Below, piece after piece: positions 38,870-53,545 of a DNA stretch of 64,000 nt. The position numbers and the translations under genes were made by a program. The stretch covers positions 42,216,370-42,280,369 of the forward strand of contig NC_091939.1 of assembly GCF_041260155.1 (NCBI RefSeq), in the 5' to 3' direction. This DNA comes from Ptychodera flava. Lineage: Eukaryota > Hemichordata > Enteropneusta > Ptychoderidae. The stretch's first letter is position 1. Each line of letters starts with the position of its first letter. The notes under the pieces are model-generated. The model saw nothing but the letters and a program-made list of their open reading frames with translations. It did no database searches and was not told the origin of the DNA.

Positions 38870-40985
38870 TTTGAACACGTTCAGCTTTATCAACAAGATT
38901 CTTCTACCTGGGATTCCAGATAACAGAACAGTATTAGAGGCTGCTGCGTACACGGGCGATGTACAGAGTCTTTAAAGATTAACATCACTGAAATCTTTAC
39001 AATAACGATTTAAAAAGCCAAGGTTACGCATTGCTTAACTGCATTATCGATATGCTCAGACAAGCCCATGGAACTACAAAGGATGATCATGACGCCCAAG
39101 TCCTTTACAGATGTACATCATTCAATCGGTACAGTATCAATAGAATAATTAAAAGAAAACTTCTTGATTTTATTCGAAAAAGTAATGCAGCAACATTTCT
39201 CAACATTTAGTTTGAGTTTCCATGGTGAGCACCAACAAGTAATCCTGTCCAAATCATCCTGCAACAGTGCCCAGTCAGAAATTGACTTGATCGTTTTATA
39301 AAGCTTTCAATCATCAGCATATACAATAACATTCGATGACTAAGCACATTGTGACAACTCATTTATGTACAAGATAAATATATCAGGGGGCCAATTATGG
39401 ACCCCTGAGGTTCACCGGATAAAACTGGAAACCATTTCGAATAACCTCCCTCAACAACAGTTCTCAGAGAGCGATCAGACAAATATGACTCAAGCCACTG
39501 AATACAATGTCTGGTAAAACCGAAGGAAGAGAGTTTATGAATTTATGTGATATTGAATCAAAGGCTTTGCTGAAGTCAAGATAAATTGAATCAGATTGTA
39601 ATTTATTGTTGAATGCAGTTGAAATAAAATCTGTATAAGTGACAAAATTAGTCTCAACGCTCCTCCCAAGGACAAACCATGTTGATCATCGGAAATTACA
39701 TTTACGACGTGACTATACAAATTTTTAAAAACTATCTTCTCAAAAACCTTACTGAATAAAGGTCAAAGTGAAACAGGCCTGTAACTTTTTAGATCCTGCT
39801 TGTTTCCCTTTTTAAAAAATTGGTACCACATTACTACGTTTAAAAAACGTTTGAAAAAATCCAGATCTAAGAGATTTATTAAAAATATAAGTCATAGGAA
39901 ATACCAGTTCCTCTGCACATTGTTTTAGAATAACACCTGATATGTTATCAAATCCACATGCTTTGTTGACATCAGTAGAAAGTAACAATGTCAATACGTC
40001 ATCATAACATGCATAAATATTACTGAGGACGTCATTTTTAACTGGAATTATATCAGGTAAATGTGGATCATCACATTTGCTAAAAACTGATTTAAAAATG
40101 CATTAAAACCTTCAGCAATTCAAACTGGCGAGTCGTACACAGTATCAGAGTGTTTCATTAACTTCGGAATAGAGCTTGACTTTGATTTAGTAGCGACAAA
40201 CCCCCAGAAGCGTTTGGGATTGTGCCGTGCGGACGATTCAATCTCACCTATGTACTCGCAATATCTGATTTTTTTGAGTTTCTAAAATTCTGACCGCGCA
40301 GTTTGGAAAGTATTTCATAGTCTACTGGATTTCCAAACTCTTTAAATCTACGATGGATATCTGACTTCAGCAATAAGATCCGCATCAAACCATAGAGGAT
40401 ATCTGCGCCCTCTGAGCTTTATTTTAGGAACACATTCATCTATTGCACTATACAAAATGTCGTAAAACATCTAACACATTGGTCAAGGTCTTCAATGCCA
40501 AGCATAGCTGACCATGGTATGCATGAAAAAAGTGATGTAAAGTTAGCCTTGCTGAAATTGTACACGGATCTTTCGGATTTTAGTGTATGGCGCTTACCAA
40601 CAATTTTGAGTTTACAATGAAGAGCGTCATGATTAGACGACAGCATTCTCTCTTAAAATTATTGTACATGATCCACCAAAGGAAATCACTAAATCCAAAA
40701 AGTGATTGTTGCAAGTTCTTTGAGCGTTGAACTGGGTCAAACTGTACTCATTCATTATATGAATACAACGTTCCGACAGGTGTTCATTCCAGGATATTGG
40801 CAGCACTGCGTCATTTTGAACAATGGACCATTCGATGTCACAGCGATTGAAATCACTGCAGAGAAATATGCAATCTCTGTCATTGTTTATACAACCGTAA
40901 ACCAACTCCAGGGATAATTCAAATTCAAACTGCACCCATGTGTATTTGTCAGCCCATGTTGGGATACAGACACATCCGATAAATA
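38870..40985 (-). mobile_element. Decayed non-LTR retrotransposon (LINE), endonuclease and reverse transcriptase
   Basis: On the minus strand the upper part encodes an APE-type endonuclease segment (CIFLCSDFNRCDIEWS, then FLDLVIS). Lower down are reverse-transcriptase segments: a palm start (VNKACGFDNISG), a GEPQGSIIGPL strand, the YADD catalytic box near 39325, and a C-terminal RSSLEYCSVIWNP-like phrase near 38930. The order fits CR1/L2/Jockey-type LINEs; the clade is not resolved. It is frame-broken at many points, truncated at the 5' end, and has no visible poly-A or target duplication. Its 5' edge abuts the SDR-A duplication block. Confidence 0.85.
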
Positions 40986-41489
40986 TGCTACAGTTTTTGT
41001 CAAAAATTACAAACTTTATGCAATGTTGGATACTTAGATAGGATTTTATCCTATATAGTTTTATAGATAATGACTTTGAGACAGGCTCTATTTTGAATGG
41101 ACAAACATCTTATTTCATACATAAAATCTGATTGTGCTGCTTGATGGCACTATTACCAGTGTTGGTCAAAGCGCTATGACATCGAAGAAGTTCAAACTTT
41201 CCTGCATACTCAAAGAAAGAAATTTTTAACTAAAGAAAGAAAGATTTAACCCCACAAAAGTCACGGCACATCGTGGTAACCTTTCAGAAATAGTATATAA
41301 AATAGTATTTATCCTTTTGTAAAAGAAAGGAAAAAGAAACATCGGTTTGCAAAAATTCAAATCTAATGAAATTTGCGACCAAGTGGGAAATAATCTCCTT
41401 CTCAAAAGACAAGGTAAAGAGTGCTTAAATGAAAGCAGCATAAGTTAATCCGAAAACCATCTTAATGAAAGACCCCCGAGAAAAACATC

Positions 41490-41675
41490 CCGTTTTTCTC
41501 GTAGGTGTTCTCGAGGGTCTATGGTAAAACAAATGAAATACATGTGAATAATCAATAAATAAGCTTAATATATTCCAAGATAGATCGTACAAAGAAACAA
41601 CAGCAGTTGCCTGTCCCGTTTTTCTCGAGGGTCTATGGTAAAACAAATGAAATACATGTGAATAATCAATAGTAA
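41490..41675. repeat. Direct repeat pair
   Basis: cccgtttttctcg and gagggtctatggtaaaac followed by aaatgaaatacatgtgaata occur twice, about 125 bp apart. Confidence 0.8.
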
Positions 41676-41794
41676 TAATATACGGCTGATCATGACTGAA
41701 CTAATCATGTTCGCTCTAAAAAGTATAAGCCCCCTCCTCTGTGTCTGTCTCTCTGTTCTGTGTCTGTCTGTCTGTCTGTCTCCGTCCTCCCTCT

Positions 41795-41894
<100 letters not shown>

Positions 41895-42518
41895 CGTATA
41901 CACTAACAGATTAAAAGTACATGTAGTGGTTTCAGTTCAGAGTAAAATGCAAAGGAGATGTTTGAATATGGATAAAGATTCTGGCGATGACGTATCACGA
42001 CGTATTTGTGGTAGCTTACCCGAGATGATTATTATTAACGTTTCACTTTGAAGACGAGGGAAAACTAACGTTTTCGTAGTGTTTCCATGCAAACACAATT
42101 GGTCAGTTTCTGCATGCATCGCCACTTGTCTCATAGCAAATTCTGTTGATACGAGCATTACGCATATTCAAAAGTCGTGATTCATTCTCACTCGTAGAAA
42201 TCATACTATTGGCGCTAATCAAGAGAAACCGATCAGCAATTAACAAATTAAGCTGATTAAATTAGTTTTATTCTATACCAGATAATTTTCCGAAGAAGAA
42301 ATAATACAATCACCTTAGAAGTAGGTCACCATTCATCAGACCATGGTACCCGGTTTCGTCGTGCGGACGTTGGACCTATAGACTGGGGAACATGATTGGT
42401 GGAGATTTCGCATACCCAGCTGCAGCAATGCTGATTATGTCAGTTTGAAGTAAAGTGCATTGCTCTTTCTATTAGCGTTTTGCTTTACTTAGCAAGGGCC
42501 AAGAAATTCAGGGTAACG

Positions 42519-44982
42519 ATGGCCATCATTGTTGAAATACTCGTCGTGTGGTTCAAATTGGTATGCTGTTGTGTTAATGCAATGTTCGGATATATCATAC
42601 CGCCGAAGAAGAAATCGGTTGCCGGAGAAATCGTGCTGGTTACAGGTGCTGGTAGTGGTATTGGTCGTCTGATGTCAATCAACTTTGCTAAGCAGGGTTC
42701 TACGTTGGTACTTTGGGATATTAACAAAGAAGGTAACGACGAGACAGCTGAACAGATTAAACAACTTGGAGGTAAAGCCACAGCTACGTGGTAGATGTGA
42801 CCAAGAAAGAAGACGTTTATCGTGTTGCTAAACAAGTCACTCAAGAAGTTGGTGATGTTACCATATTGGTCAATAATGCTGGGGTGGTGGCTGGTAAGAA
42901 CTTATTGGATTGTCCTGATGAACTCATCGAAAGGAGCATGAATGTGAACGCCATGGCCATATTTTGGGTAGGTTTAATGACGTTCGTTATCATGTGTTTC
43001 TTGAGAGGCAACGTTTGAATAAATTAAGTGAAATATAGTAAGTAATCCTGTGAACATGATCAAATGCATGGCGGAAGACAGGGGCAAAGTCCTGGACTGC
43101 AATATACTAGCTAACTGTTGACTTATGATCTACACGATGATACTTGATACTATATGGCACAGTTGAAACGACATGGATGTCTGACATATAGTTTAATACA
43201 GAGTACGTGACTCGTCAGCTTTGTCAGTACATATATACTTCGGCACACAACCTGTCTCATGGCGGTTTTAAATGGCGGGAATGATGCCCTTTGTCGTTGG
43301 TAAGGAGAAGATGGGTTTTGCCATAGTGATAGACCATACTTGTGTCTTCCATTGAGTTTTGGTACTTGAGTACTCCTACGCATCATGATTGTCAATGTCA
43401 CTGTTACAACCAAAAGACTATCATTTTAGGATGCCAGCATAACAGCTCACACATTTGGTCTTGTCATAAGTTAAATTTTGGACTTTTTCAACACATTTGC
43501 TGTCAAGCGAGTCACTTCATTCTGAAGTTACACTTTTAGTATAAGCAGGTTTTCACGATGCTCCGTTCTTGTCTGTGAAAAGTACAAGATTAACGTTCCA
43601 CGGTATAGCTGACTTGCAGAAATTGGGTATATTAAAATTAAGGGGATAACTTTAAGTTAGAACATTTTCGGTTCTTGACTTTTCGAAATAGACTATGGGT
43701 ATTACCCATAATTTTAGCGCGATCAAACTTTTAATATCATCAGTTATTAGATTTTCATTAATCAGCGAACTTTCCCTTTTTTATTTATCTAACACAAGCA
43801 GCACAATGTCATCCCTTCTTAACACCTGCATCATCAACTTTCCCTCGTTTGCAGACTGTCAAAGCATTTGCTCCGTCCATGGTTGCCAACAATCATGGTC
43901 ATATTGTGACTATTGCCAGTCTGGCAGGATCCATTGGCACACCCGGTATGGTTGAATACTGTGCCAGCAAGTTCGCAGCAGTTGGTCTCCATGAATCGTT
44001 GTACTTTGAGTTAGACAAGCTCGGCATTGAAGGTGTCAAGATGACACTTGTTCAACCATGGTGGATTGATACTGGCATGTTTGACGGCTTTGCACCAAGG
44101 TATATAAGCTAGAAAAGAAAACAATTTAAGGTCACGTCGAAATAGGTACAGATGACAGATGGTTTGAGATGAATTTATATCTGAACTATATGTTGCTATT
44201 CAAGAGTATGTAGAAAATAGCGTCGACACGTCATAGTAGTAATTTAGTTTTTTCTCAGTGCCACAGCATACTCCGATATCTGAAAATTGTAACTTGTGTT
44301 TATTTTAAGAAATAAGCTGTGCTTTTGAGAAAGCGATTCTACAAAGACTGTCAACATTTTACATTTTTTTATTCAATGTAAGATAATGTTGTCATAAATT
44401 GATATAGACGCTGTCACAAAAATCGAACGTTATGTCTTAAAACAATATGAAACACTGTGAGTTCTGTGATATTCACGATGCTAAGACAAACAGGAAAAAC
44501 AACGTTTACGTTTACGATGATAGTCTTGTCATCCTGACAAATAATGACGTACAACTCCAAATTTATTTGTTTCTGGTGCCTGTCACCACGCTAACAAAAT
44601 CTCCATGTCTTGACACCAGGAAAGGCATCTCACCCCCTGCTCTGCACCCTCAATATGTCGCTGATAAGGTATTGCATGCTGTACAGATTAACCAGGAAGT
44701 AATTGCGTTACCACGTGATGGCTACATTATACAATTCCTAAAGACGTAAGTATACAATAAATGTCTAATTTACATCTTTCGAGGCTACACAGTAGTCATG
44801 ATGTACCTCGTGTGTAGGAATAATGTTTCTTGCATCAGAATTCTTCATACTGTTGTTTGGTCAGATTAAGTGACCACAATTGTTTATTTATTGTGAAACT
44901 AGCTACACATTAGTATATCGCACGACAATAACTGTTAAACTTTTATCAGTATTTGAGAGAGAGAGAGAGAGGAGAGAGAGAG

Positions 44983-45019
<37 letters not shown>

Positions 45020-45286
45020 TATGCATATGTGTACTCTAGTATCACCACCTTGTGTGACACTCTTTTTGCATATGGTAGATTTTAGACTGAATTCATATTA
45101 TCCATCTCGAAAGGATCATGTTGAAATGATCGTCAAACATCATTTGAGATGAAATGTTCTGACCGATCTGTTTGAACTTTCACACACAGAATCATGCCAA
45201 CATCCGCAACTGGTATTGTTGGTCGTTTTGGGGGCACGTACACCGCCATGGATACATTTATTGGCAGAGACAAGAAACATACATAG
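42519..45286 (+). CDS. SDR-A: SDR16C-like dehydrogenase with a one-base frame break in exon 1
   Basis: Exons 42519-42967, 43855-44099, 44620-44745 and 45190-45286. Exons 2 and 3 match the intact minus-strand gene in length and all exons match in phase. It has a hydrophobic N-terminal anchor ([14 protein letters not shown]), the classical cofactor loop TGAGSGIG, the acidic switch LVLWDIN, NNAG, catalytic Ser (TIASLAG), YCASK, and a C-terminal RDKKHT end. Every catalytic residue is present. Exon 1 is 449 nt where 450 is needed: at ggtaaagccacagctacg one base is missing, so the literal frame stops at TAG 42792-42794, while the following sequence resumes the family frame ([17 protein letters not shown]). 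This could be a genome error, an early pseudogene, or unusual decoding. The ATG at 42519 is chosen because it matches family N termini. The likely role, if expressed, is oxidation or reduction of retinoid or steroid substrates at ER or lipid-droplet membranes. Confidence 0.8.
44953..45017. repeat. (GA)n microsatellite in SDR-A last intron
   Basis: Interrupted GA repeat; the duplicate block has a longer one at the matching place (51833-51899). Confidence 0.95.
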
Positions 45287-45810
45287 TCAACGATGCTGGA
45301 TTTGATCGGGCTTATACCGCTGTATGGTGATAAATGATGCATATCTAATTTGTATTTTGTGTCTGGATTCCCGAGAGAACTGTTTTTGCTATTGTAGTTG
45401 TTGAATATTTTCAAGTCACTTCATCAAAATGACAATTGTATATTAAACTAACTGGCAGTTTCATGGGTAAGAAAATGAAATATTTTCATAGAATGACAGC
45501 AGTCATTGCAAAATGACATATACGGTATCACGGTACTTCGTCTTCACTCATTCGACTTTTACATACACTTTTCTAATTTGATAACTTCTGAAAGATACAA
45601 ATAATTGAAAGGTGTCATTTTTAATTGTCTTGAACATCTTTGCAATCTATCATAATAACTTGTAGAAATTAACTTGTACGAAAAATTAGATTTAACTAAA
45701 CATTTTGTATGCACGATCACTTTCCAAAACATTGAGCTGGCGCAAGACCACAAATTAATTTCCCATAGGCCACCACCCACCACCACAGTAGCGTTGATCT
45801 AAATTTTCTT

Positions 45811-46387
<577 letters not shown>

Positions 46388-47140
46388 ATTAGACAGAAGT
46401 GAAAGGATTCTTAGCAACGCTCTCATTTATATGTATGGGACGTACCTTTCTATTTGTAGGTGGTGTTAAAAATGATAAATAATATTTGTTTTGGTAGCGA
46501 CATTTTGAAACGAACTCAGAGCGTTTGTGTAAGAGCGTGGATTTGTCAGCATTGATAATATGCAGCTTTTCTGACACACAAAGATTACATCGCTTGCTTA
46601 TGTTAGAGTAGCTCGATGCTTTGTCAATAATTGACCACGAAATGTTAAAAATTTGGTCTTGACTTTTTAAGTTCCATAGAAACTTTGACAACTTTTACTG
46701 TTTTTGTATTTCTCGTTACGGAACGATTGCATGTGGTTTGTGAAGCACGTCTTGAAGGTGTTATCAGTGAGGCCGATGTAGGCCCTAAACTTTCTCCGTG
46801 TTGTCCTCCGTTGATACTTTGGCCTTGTAAACCACGCCTTTGACTTGACAGTTACCCTTTAAGGGACACTCAGACTTGACTCGGCAATTACAATCAGCTG
46901 GTTGATCCTCACGCTGATCTTCGGTGATTACCCTCCTATTATGCGATTTGATTATACTTGCAATATTCTTCATACAGCTATAACTCAAAAATTAATGGTG
47001 TTCCTTTTGAAGATTTTGTTAAGTTTAGACCCCTTTGGAAAGTGTTTGTCAACAAGTTGAAGAAATTTCTTGCCTATATTAATTTCCACGTTCTTGCTGA
47101 AAGCAAAGCTTTTGGCATATTTTAAACATTCAGTCATTCT
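46388..47140 (-). mobile_element. Penelope-like retroelement fragment (GIY-YIG part)
   Basis: Minus-strand segments read [35 protein letters not shown], a Cys-rich CNCRVKSECPLKGNC knuckle, VVYKAKVSTEDNTE, then a YIGLTDNTFKT-like phrase and a downstream CNLCVSEKLHII / NKRSEFVSKCRYQNKY end. This Cys motif followed by a GIY-YIG nuclease is characteristic of the C-terminal part of Penelope-like elements. The reverse transcriptase part is missing (5' truncation) and the remnant is frame-broken. Confidence 0.75.
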
Positions 47141-47777
47141 GTTTTAATGAAATTGTTGACATGTCAGTTGTAAGATAGAAATTTCAAAGTTTCAATCTTA
47201 AAGTTTGAATACAAAATTTTGAATAAGCTGTGAATGTATTTCACACTTTCTATGCATAACCAGATGTCCAAAACTGTTGTACATTAATTGATGTCAATCA
47301 TTGATATCAAAGAGATAACAGCAGTAAATCAGACTTAGACTTGCCAGTTTAGATTTGTCAACCATCCAATTACATCTCCTGAGAATCAATAAAGAGATAT
47401 TTTTATGAGTTGCAGCCAAATCTGATGTGCGCAGTGCCTGAGGAGACATTTTCCTTTAACATTTAAACCATAAAAGCACAGCTAAATTATAATGAAAATA
47501 ACTGTAACTATCAATTTAGTAATAAAAAAAACTATTACTGAAAACCTGTGACAAAAAGGAAAATAGCTGCATCAGAGAGGACGAAAAATATCTTGTCATT
47601 TTTCTCTTACTAAAATATGTCACTGTATCAAATTTACAGTGAAATATTAGTGCATGTTGCTTTCTTATACTGAATTCTCATAGAGAAAACAGAAAAGAGT
47701 CAGGGATTTGTCATGTTTTCCATATGAACTGCAGATTTCATAATGATTAGTACACTTTCAAGTTGCAAAACAGACTT

Positions 47778-48060
47778 TCAATTTGCAAACATCAAGATAT
47801 CTCTGATATATATCTCTGATATATAAAAGTTATGCGCCCGAAGGATGCGTCGAAAACTGTAACTGAATTCAATTTGTGGCTGGTATGATGCTTTGCATAA
47901 GAGACTTATAATTTGCAAACATCCAGATATCCCTGATATATATCTCTGATATATTAAAGTTATATGCCTAAAGGGCACGTCGAAAACTGTGACTGAATGA
48001 TGCAATTTGTGGCTGGTATGATGCTTTACGAAACAAACTTCTAATATACAAACATCCTAA
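47778..48060. repeat. ~130-bp tandem repeat, two units plus a partial
   Basis: Units share gcaaacatc, a gatatatatctctgatata phrase, cgtcgaaaactgt and a final tttgtggctggtatgatgc. The third partial unit runs into the palindrome at 48066. Confidence 0.85.
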
Positions 48061-48065
48061 ACATA

Positions 48066-48286
<221 letters not shown>

Positions 48287-48443
48287 TCGAACACAGCCAC
48301 CCGATGAGTGTAGGCGGCTCTGCCGCCTATACAAAACAAATTTTAGTGGAAATGTAATTTAGATTATCCTGATCAACTCAGTTGAGTATTTAGCTCTACT
48401 CTAGTATTGAGCACTCTTCTCCAGCTGATCTTGAACTAAACAA

Positions 48444-48444
<1 letters not shown>

Positions 48445-48529
<85 letters not shown>
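48445..48529. repeat. (TA)n microsatellite
   Basis: About 42 TA units. From 48530 to 49604 there is no supportable gene. Confidence 0.95.
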
Positions 48530-48531
<2 letters not shown>

Positions 48532-50724
48532 TCTCCTTACAACGTCAAAATAATACTAGAAAAATGCCAAAAAAAATTAGGTATATATTAAACAACAGAA
48601 AAGGTAAGGAAATTCTAATATTAATCATAATTGGGTGTAAATGTCCGCTGAAAAATTCAATTAAATTAGCTGCTATTAAAAATGAGGCGCTATAAATGAA
48701 AACTTTGATGATAAAAGGGCATTATTGTGCATTACTTTTTTATCCATATCTGCTTGCAATCGTTTATATTTTTCCTGTCATCCGTGACTTATTTTTTTCA
48801 AAGGAAATTTCATGGGATCTTTTTCTGCTCCAAATCTTCTTAAGCGCCTCAACCCTCTCCCCCCATATCAAATGGTCTACCCCTATCGGCTTGAGACACA
48901 TTTCGTCTACAGACAAGTATTGTTGATTCTGCATATGTTACTTGATTCTAACAAAACAGCTTGGAACTTTGAATACTGCAGCCTTTGAATAGCTATTTGC
49001 TCAGTTCTTGGTGTGAGATATGAAAGGTCAAAATCAAAGTACTGTACTGAATACTCACGCTTAGAAATGGTGAGTATTCCGAGAGAGTGGTGGACACACA
49101 TGAGTGCTTACTCCTCATGGCAAAGGCCGGGTATGGTTTATTTCATATGTGGGATTGTATTTGAAACTTTTTAAAGCATCATTGTATATTTGTAAACAAA
49201 CAAACAAAGAAACAAAAGCACATCGTTCTTTATTGACAAATACGAACACAAATACAACTCTTTATGGGTTCTCTATTGTATATGGAAATAATAATACGTA
49301 ATAGACAAACAAACAAACAAACAAGCTAAGGAGCCTGAGTCCCGTATGCTCGAACCAGCTTACCTCATTCTAAAATATTTATTTCAGTGCGGACATGCAC
49401 GATCAACTTGACTTCATTGTATAGGCGTACATAGATGGATAGAAGGTAGAAGTGAGACGGTCTATGATTGATGGAATCACGTCACGCAAGCGTAATACTT
49501 GTCACTTGCTTTGCATGCATTGCCAGTCCTAATCATATACATGAAAGGACGGATGCATGGAAGCACGGTTACTCTATGAAAGATATAACAACAATTTTGA
49601 TTCATGTCAAAAGTTATAAACTTTATGCCATATTGGATACTACGATAGGATTTTATCATATAGATAATTACTTGGAGACAGGCTCTATTTTTGCACAGAC
49701 AGAAGATCTTATTTCATACTCAACATCTGATTACATGTCCTGATGATCGCACTATTACCAGTGTTGATCAAAGCGGTAATATGACATCGGAGTAGGCCTT
49801 GTTACAAATTTCCTGCATACTCAAAGAAAGAAATGTTCCACTAAAGAAAAAGATTTAACTCCACAAAAGTCACGGCATATCTCAGTAACCTTTCACAAAA
49901 TAGTATTAACCCTTTTGTAAAAAGAAAGGAAATCGAAACATCGTTTGGTTCAAGTGTAATGAAATTTGCGAGCAAGTGGGAAATTAATCTCCGACTAAAA
50001 AGTCAAGGTAAAGAGTGCTAATTTAAAATGAAAGCAGCATAAGCTAACCCTAAAACCCTCACAATGAAAAGTAAAACAATTGAAATACATGAGAATAATT
50101 ATGTGCGCTGTAAATTACAGAGCTCTGAGTGTAAGCTTCCCCCTCTCATAAACCGTATACACTAACAGATTAAAAGTACATGTAGTGGTTTCAGTTCAGA
50201 GTAAAATACCAAGGAGATGTTTGAATATGGATAAAGATTCTGGCGATGACGTTTACGAATTGGTGATGGCTTACCCGGCTCAAAGTTTCAATTTGCAGAC
50301 GAGGGAAAACTGAAGTTTTTTCGTTGTGTTTTCTGTTTAAACTTACCATAGGTCAGCTTTCTGCATGCATCGACACCTGTCTCATTGCAAATTCTGTTTA
50401 TTATATTTAGTATAAGCGGGTTTTCATGATGCTTTATTCTTGTCTGTGAAAAGTACAAGATTAACGTTCCACGGTATAGCTGACTTGCAGAAATCGGGTA
50501 TATTAAAATTAAGGGGATAACTTTAAGTTAGAACATTTTCGGTTCTTAACTTTTCGAAATACTATGGGTATTACCCATAATTTTAGCGCGATCAAACTTT
50601 TAATATCACCGGTTATTAGATTTTCATTAATTAGCGAACTTTTCCTATTTTTATTTATCTAACACAAACAGCACAATGTCATCCCTTCTTAACACCTGCA
50701 TCATCAACTTTCCCTCGTTTGCAG

Positions 50725-51827
50725 ACTGTCAAAGCATTTGCTCCGTCCATGGTTGCCAACAATCATGGTCATATTGTGACTATTGCCAGTCTGGCAGGAT
50801 CCATTGGCACACCTGGTATGGTTGGTTCGCAGCAGTTGGTGTCCAAATCGGAATCGTTGTACTTTGAGTTAGACAAGCTCGGCATTGAAGGTGTTAAGAT
50901 GACACTTGTTCAACCATGGTGGATTGATACTGGCATGTTTGACGACTTTAAACCAAGGTATATAAGCTAAAAGTGAAAACAATTTAAGGTCACGTCCGTA
51001 CAGGTACAGATTACAGATGGTTTGAGATGAATTTATACCTGAACTATGTTGCTGTTTAAGATTATGTAGAAAATAGTATCGACACGTCATAGTAGCAATT
51101 TAGTTTTTTCCCAGTGCCACAGCATACTCCAATATCTGAAAAATGTTACCTGTGTTTATTAAGAAATAAACATAGTTGTACATGTTGTACATTTGAAAAA
51201 GCGATTCGACGTACAAGATGCCGATATTTTCCAAATTTCTTCGTTCTATGTAAGATAAAAAGTTGTTGTAAATTGATTGATAGATACTGTCACAAAAATC
51301 GAACGTTCTGTCTAAAAACAAAAAAAAATACTGTTCAGTGAGTACTTCTGTGATATTCAGAATGTTGTGATAAATGGCATTTAGTATCATACATCTTGTC
51401 ATCCTGACAAATAATGATGTACTTCTCGATATTAATTTGTTTCTGGTGTCCTTTACCATGGTAAAAAACTCTTCTTGTCTTGACACCAGGGAAGTCATTT
51501 CACCCCTTCACCCTCAGTATGTCGCTGATAAGGTGTTGCATGCTGTACAGATTAACCAGGAAGTAATAGTGTTACCACGTGATGGCCACATTATTCAATT
51601 CCTAAAGGCGTAAGTATAAAATAAATGTCTAATTTACATATGTCGATGCCAAAGTCACATGTAAGCAGCACTTTCGCCTAGTGTGTAGGAAAGTTGTTTC
51701 TTGCATCGTGATTCTTCATACTGTTGTTTGGCCAGATTAAGTTACTACAATTCGTTATTTCTTCATAATTTTGAAATTATAGCTCCACAGAAGTATATCG
51801 CTCTAGAATAACTGTTTAACTTTTATC

Positions 51828-51903
<76 letters not shown>

Positions 51904-52215
51904 CTCGTCCGATTACTATGCATACTTTTGCATCACCTAACGGTATGTGACGCTCTTGTTTGCATATTTTAGATTTTATTCTGAATTCGAAAACTGCATA
52001 ATCATATTTAACAATCTCGAAAAGATCACGTTGAAATGTTGTCCTTTTCATCATTTGTAACCTGATATAGGATTTGGATGAAATAATCTGACCGATTTAT
52101 TTGACCTTCCACACACAGAATCATGCCGACATCGGCAGCAGGTATCGTTGGTCGTTTTGGTGGCACGTACACCGCCATGGATACGTTTATTGGCAGAGAC
52201 AAGAAACAGACATAG
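50725..52215 (+). pseudogene. SDR-C: 5'-truncated SDR16C copy without active site
   Basis: Exons 50725-50957, 51490-51609 and 52119-52215 correspond to SDR-A exons 2-4, with intact splice sites and an open frame to TAG. The whole first exon (membrane anchor, cofactor loop, NNAG) is absent from the block. In the first remaining exon, 16 bases covering most of YCASK are lost and 4 bases are gained shortly after, a net 12-base in-frame loss, so the reading passes GMVGSQQLVSKSES instead of the Tyr/Lys active site. The Ser (TIASLAG) remains. As a stand-alone gene this is a pseudogene. It could be spliced to SDR-A exon 1 as alternative 3' exons, which would give a non-catalytic isoform; that is speculation. 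Confidence 0.8.
51833..51899. repeat. (GA)n microsatellite
   Basis: About 33 GA units in the last intron of SDR-C, at the position matching 44953 in copy 1. Confidence 0.97.
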
Positions 52216-52456
52216 TCAACGATGCTTGATTTGATCTGTTCGGCTTCGGGATTGTACCGCCATTTGGCCAAGTTGTTTTCGTCTGATTTCCCGAAAGAAC
52301 TGTTTCTGCTATTGTAGTTATTGAATATTTTCAAATCACTTCATCAGAATGACAATTGTATCTACCGGTATCTGGCAATTTCATGGGTACGAAAATGAAA
52401 TTTTTTCGTAGAAAGACAGAGTCATTGCAAATGAACATATACAGTGTCACTGTACT

Positions 52457-53545
52457 TAGGGGCATTCGTGTTTACGGGGGGGGGGGTCAGTGGAAATCAG
52501 GGGGGTTGACTTTTACGAAACCTTTTTTAGGGAGGGTCAAATTTTACAATCAATGATTGGAAGGGGGGGGGGGTCAAATTTTACGAAGGTTTGTATGGAG
52601 TTATGGAAAAAAATTTGACTTTGGAATTTCACCGAAATGTTGCTTGGTCCTCCATATATAATCTATGAGTAGTCTATAAGAAGCTATGAATAATTTCTTT
52701 TAAATACAGAACTAGCTAAATCTGTGTATTTATAGACTCTTGATTATTGATATTAATGTACTTGATCAGACTAGGGTAGTTACCGGTGCATGTGTGAGCA
52801 AGAAATTTGATTTTGGAATTTCACCGAGATGTTGATTCACTATACATGTTGGTCTATGAAGAAACTATGAATATTTTTTTCCAATACAAAACTAGGTAAA
52901 TCTGTGTATTTATGTACTCTTGATTATGGATATTAGTGTACTTGATTAGACTAGGGCGATTACAAGTTCATGTGTGTGCAAGAAATTTGATTTTGGAATT
53001 TCACCAAAGATGTTGATTCTCTATACATTGTGGTATGTGAGGAAACTTTGAATATATTTTTACAATACAAAACTAGCTATTAAAATCTGTGCTTTAAAAA
53101 AGTTTGACAATTGATATAAATGTACGTGATGAGAATATTATATTTGAAAGAGCAGATCTGAAAAACCAATATGATATTGGAATTTCACCCAGTGATTATT
53201 TGTAAAGTTCAAAAAGGATTCTTTGAAAGTTCAAAGGTCAAATGGGAAATTATAAGTCAATTAAGATATTATTGATACGGACTGTGACATCTGGTGGAGG
53301 GTCGCTGTTTTTTGAGTATGAAAATTGGGGTGGGTAACTCTTTTTCTTGCAAACACTTTTAAAGGGCCTAATTTTTCAGCCCAGGGCCATAAGGTGCGAA
53401 GGGTTAATGAATCAAATCTGATGATCATTTTTTTTTTGGGGGGGGGGTCACATTTTACGATCGATGAATGGGGGGTAAAATTTTATAAATTTGATTTAGA
53501 GGGGGGTTCGCTTTTTACATTTCATTTGTTGCTCAAGCTTCCTTA
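52457..53545. repeat. G-rich, ~183-bp tandem-repeat insertion
   Basis: Present in block copy 2 and absent at the matching point of copy 1 (near 45532). At least three units begin gattttggaatttcacc (near 52616, 52806 and 52987), with a fourth decayed unit near 53170. Both flanks carry runs of 7-10 G followed by gtcaaattttacga or gtcacattttacga. There is no coding frame. Confidence 0.8.
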
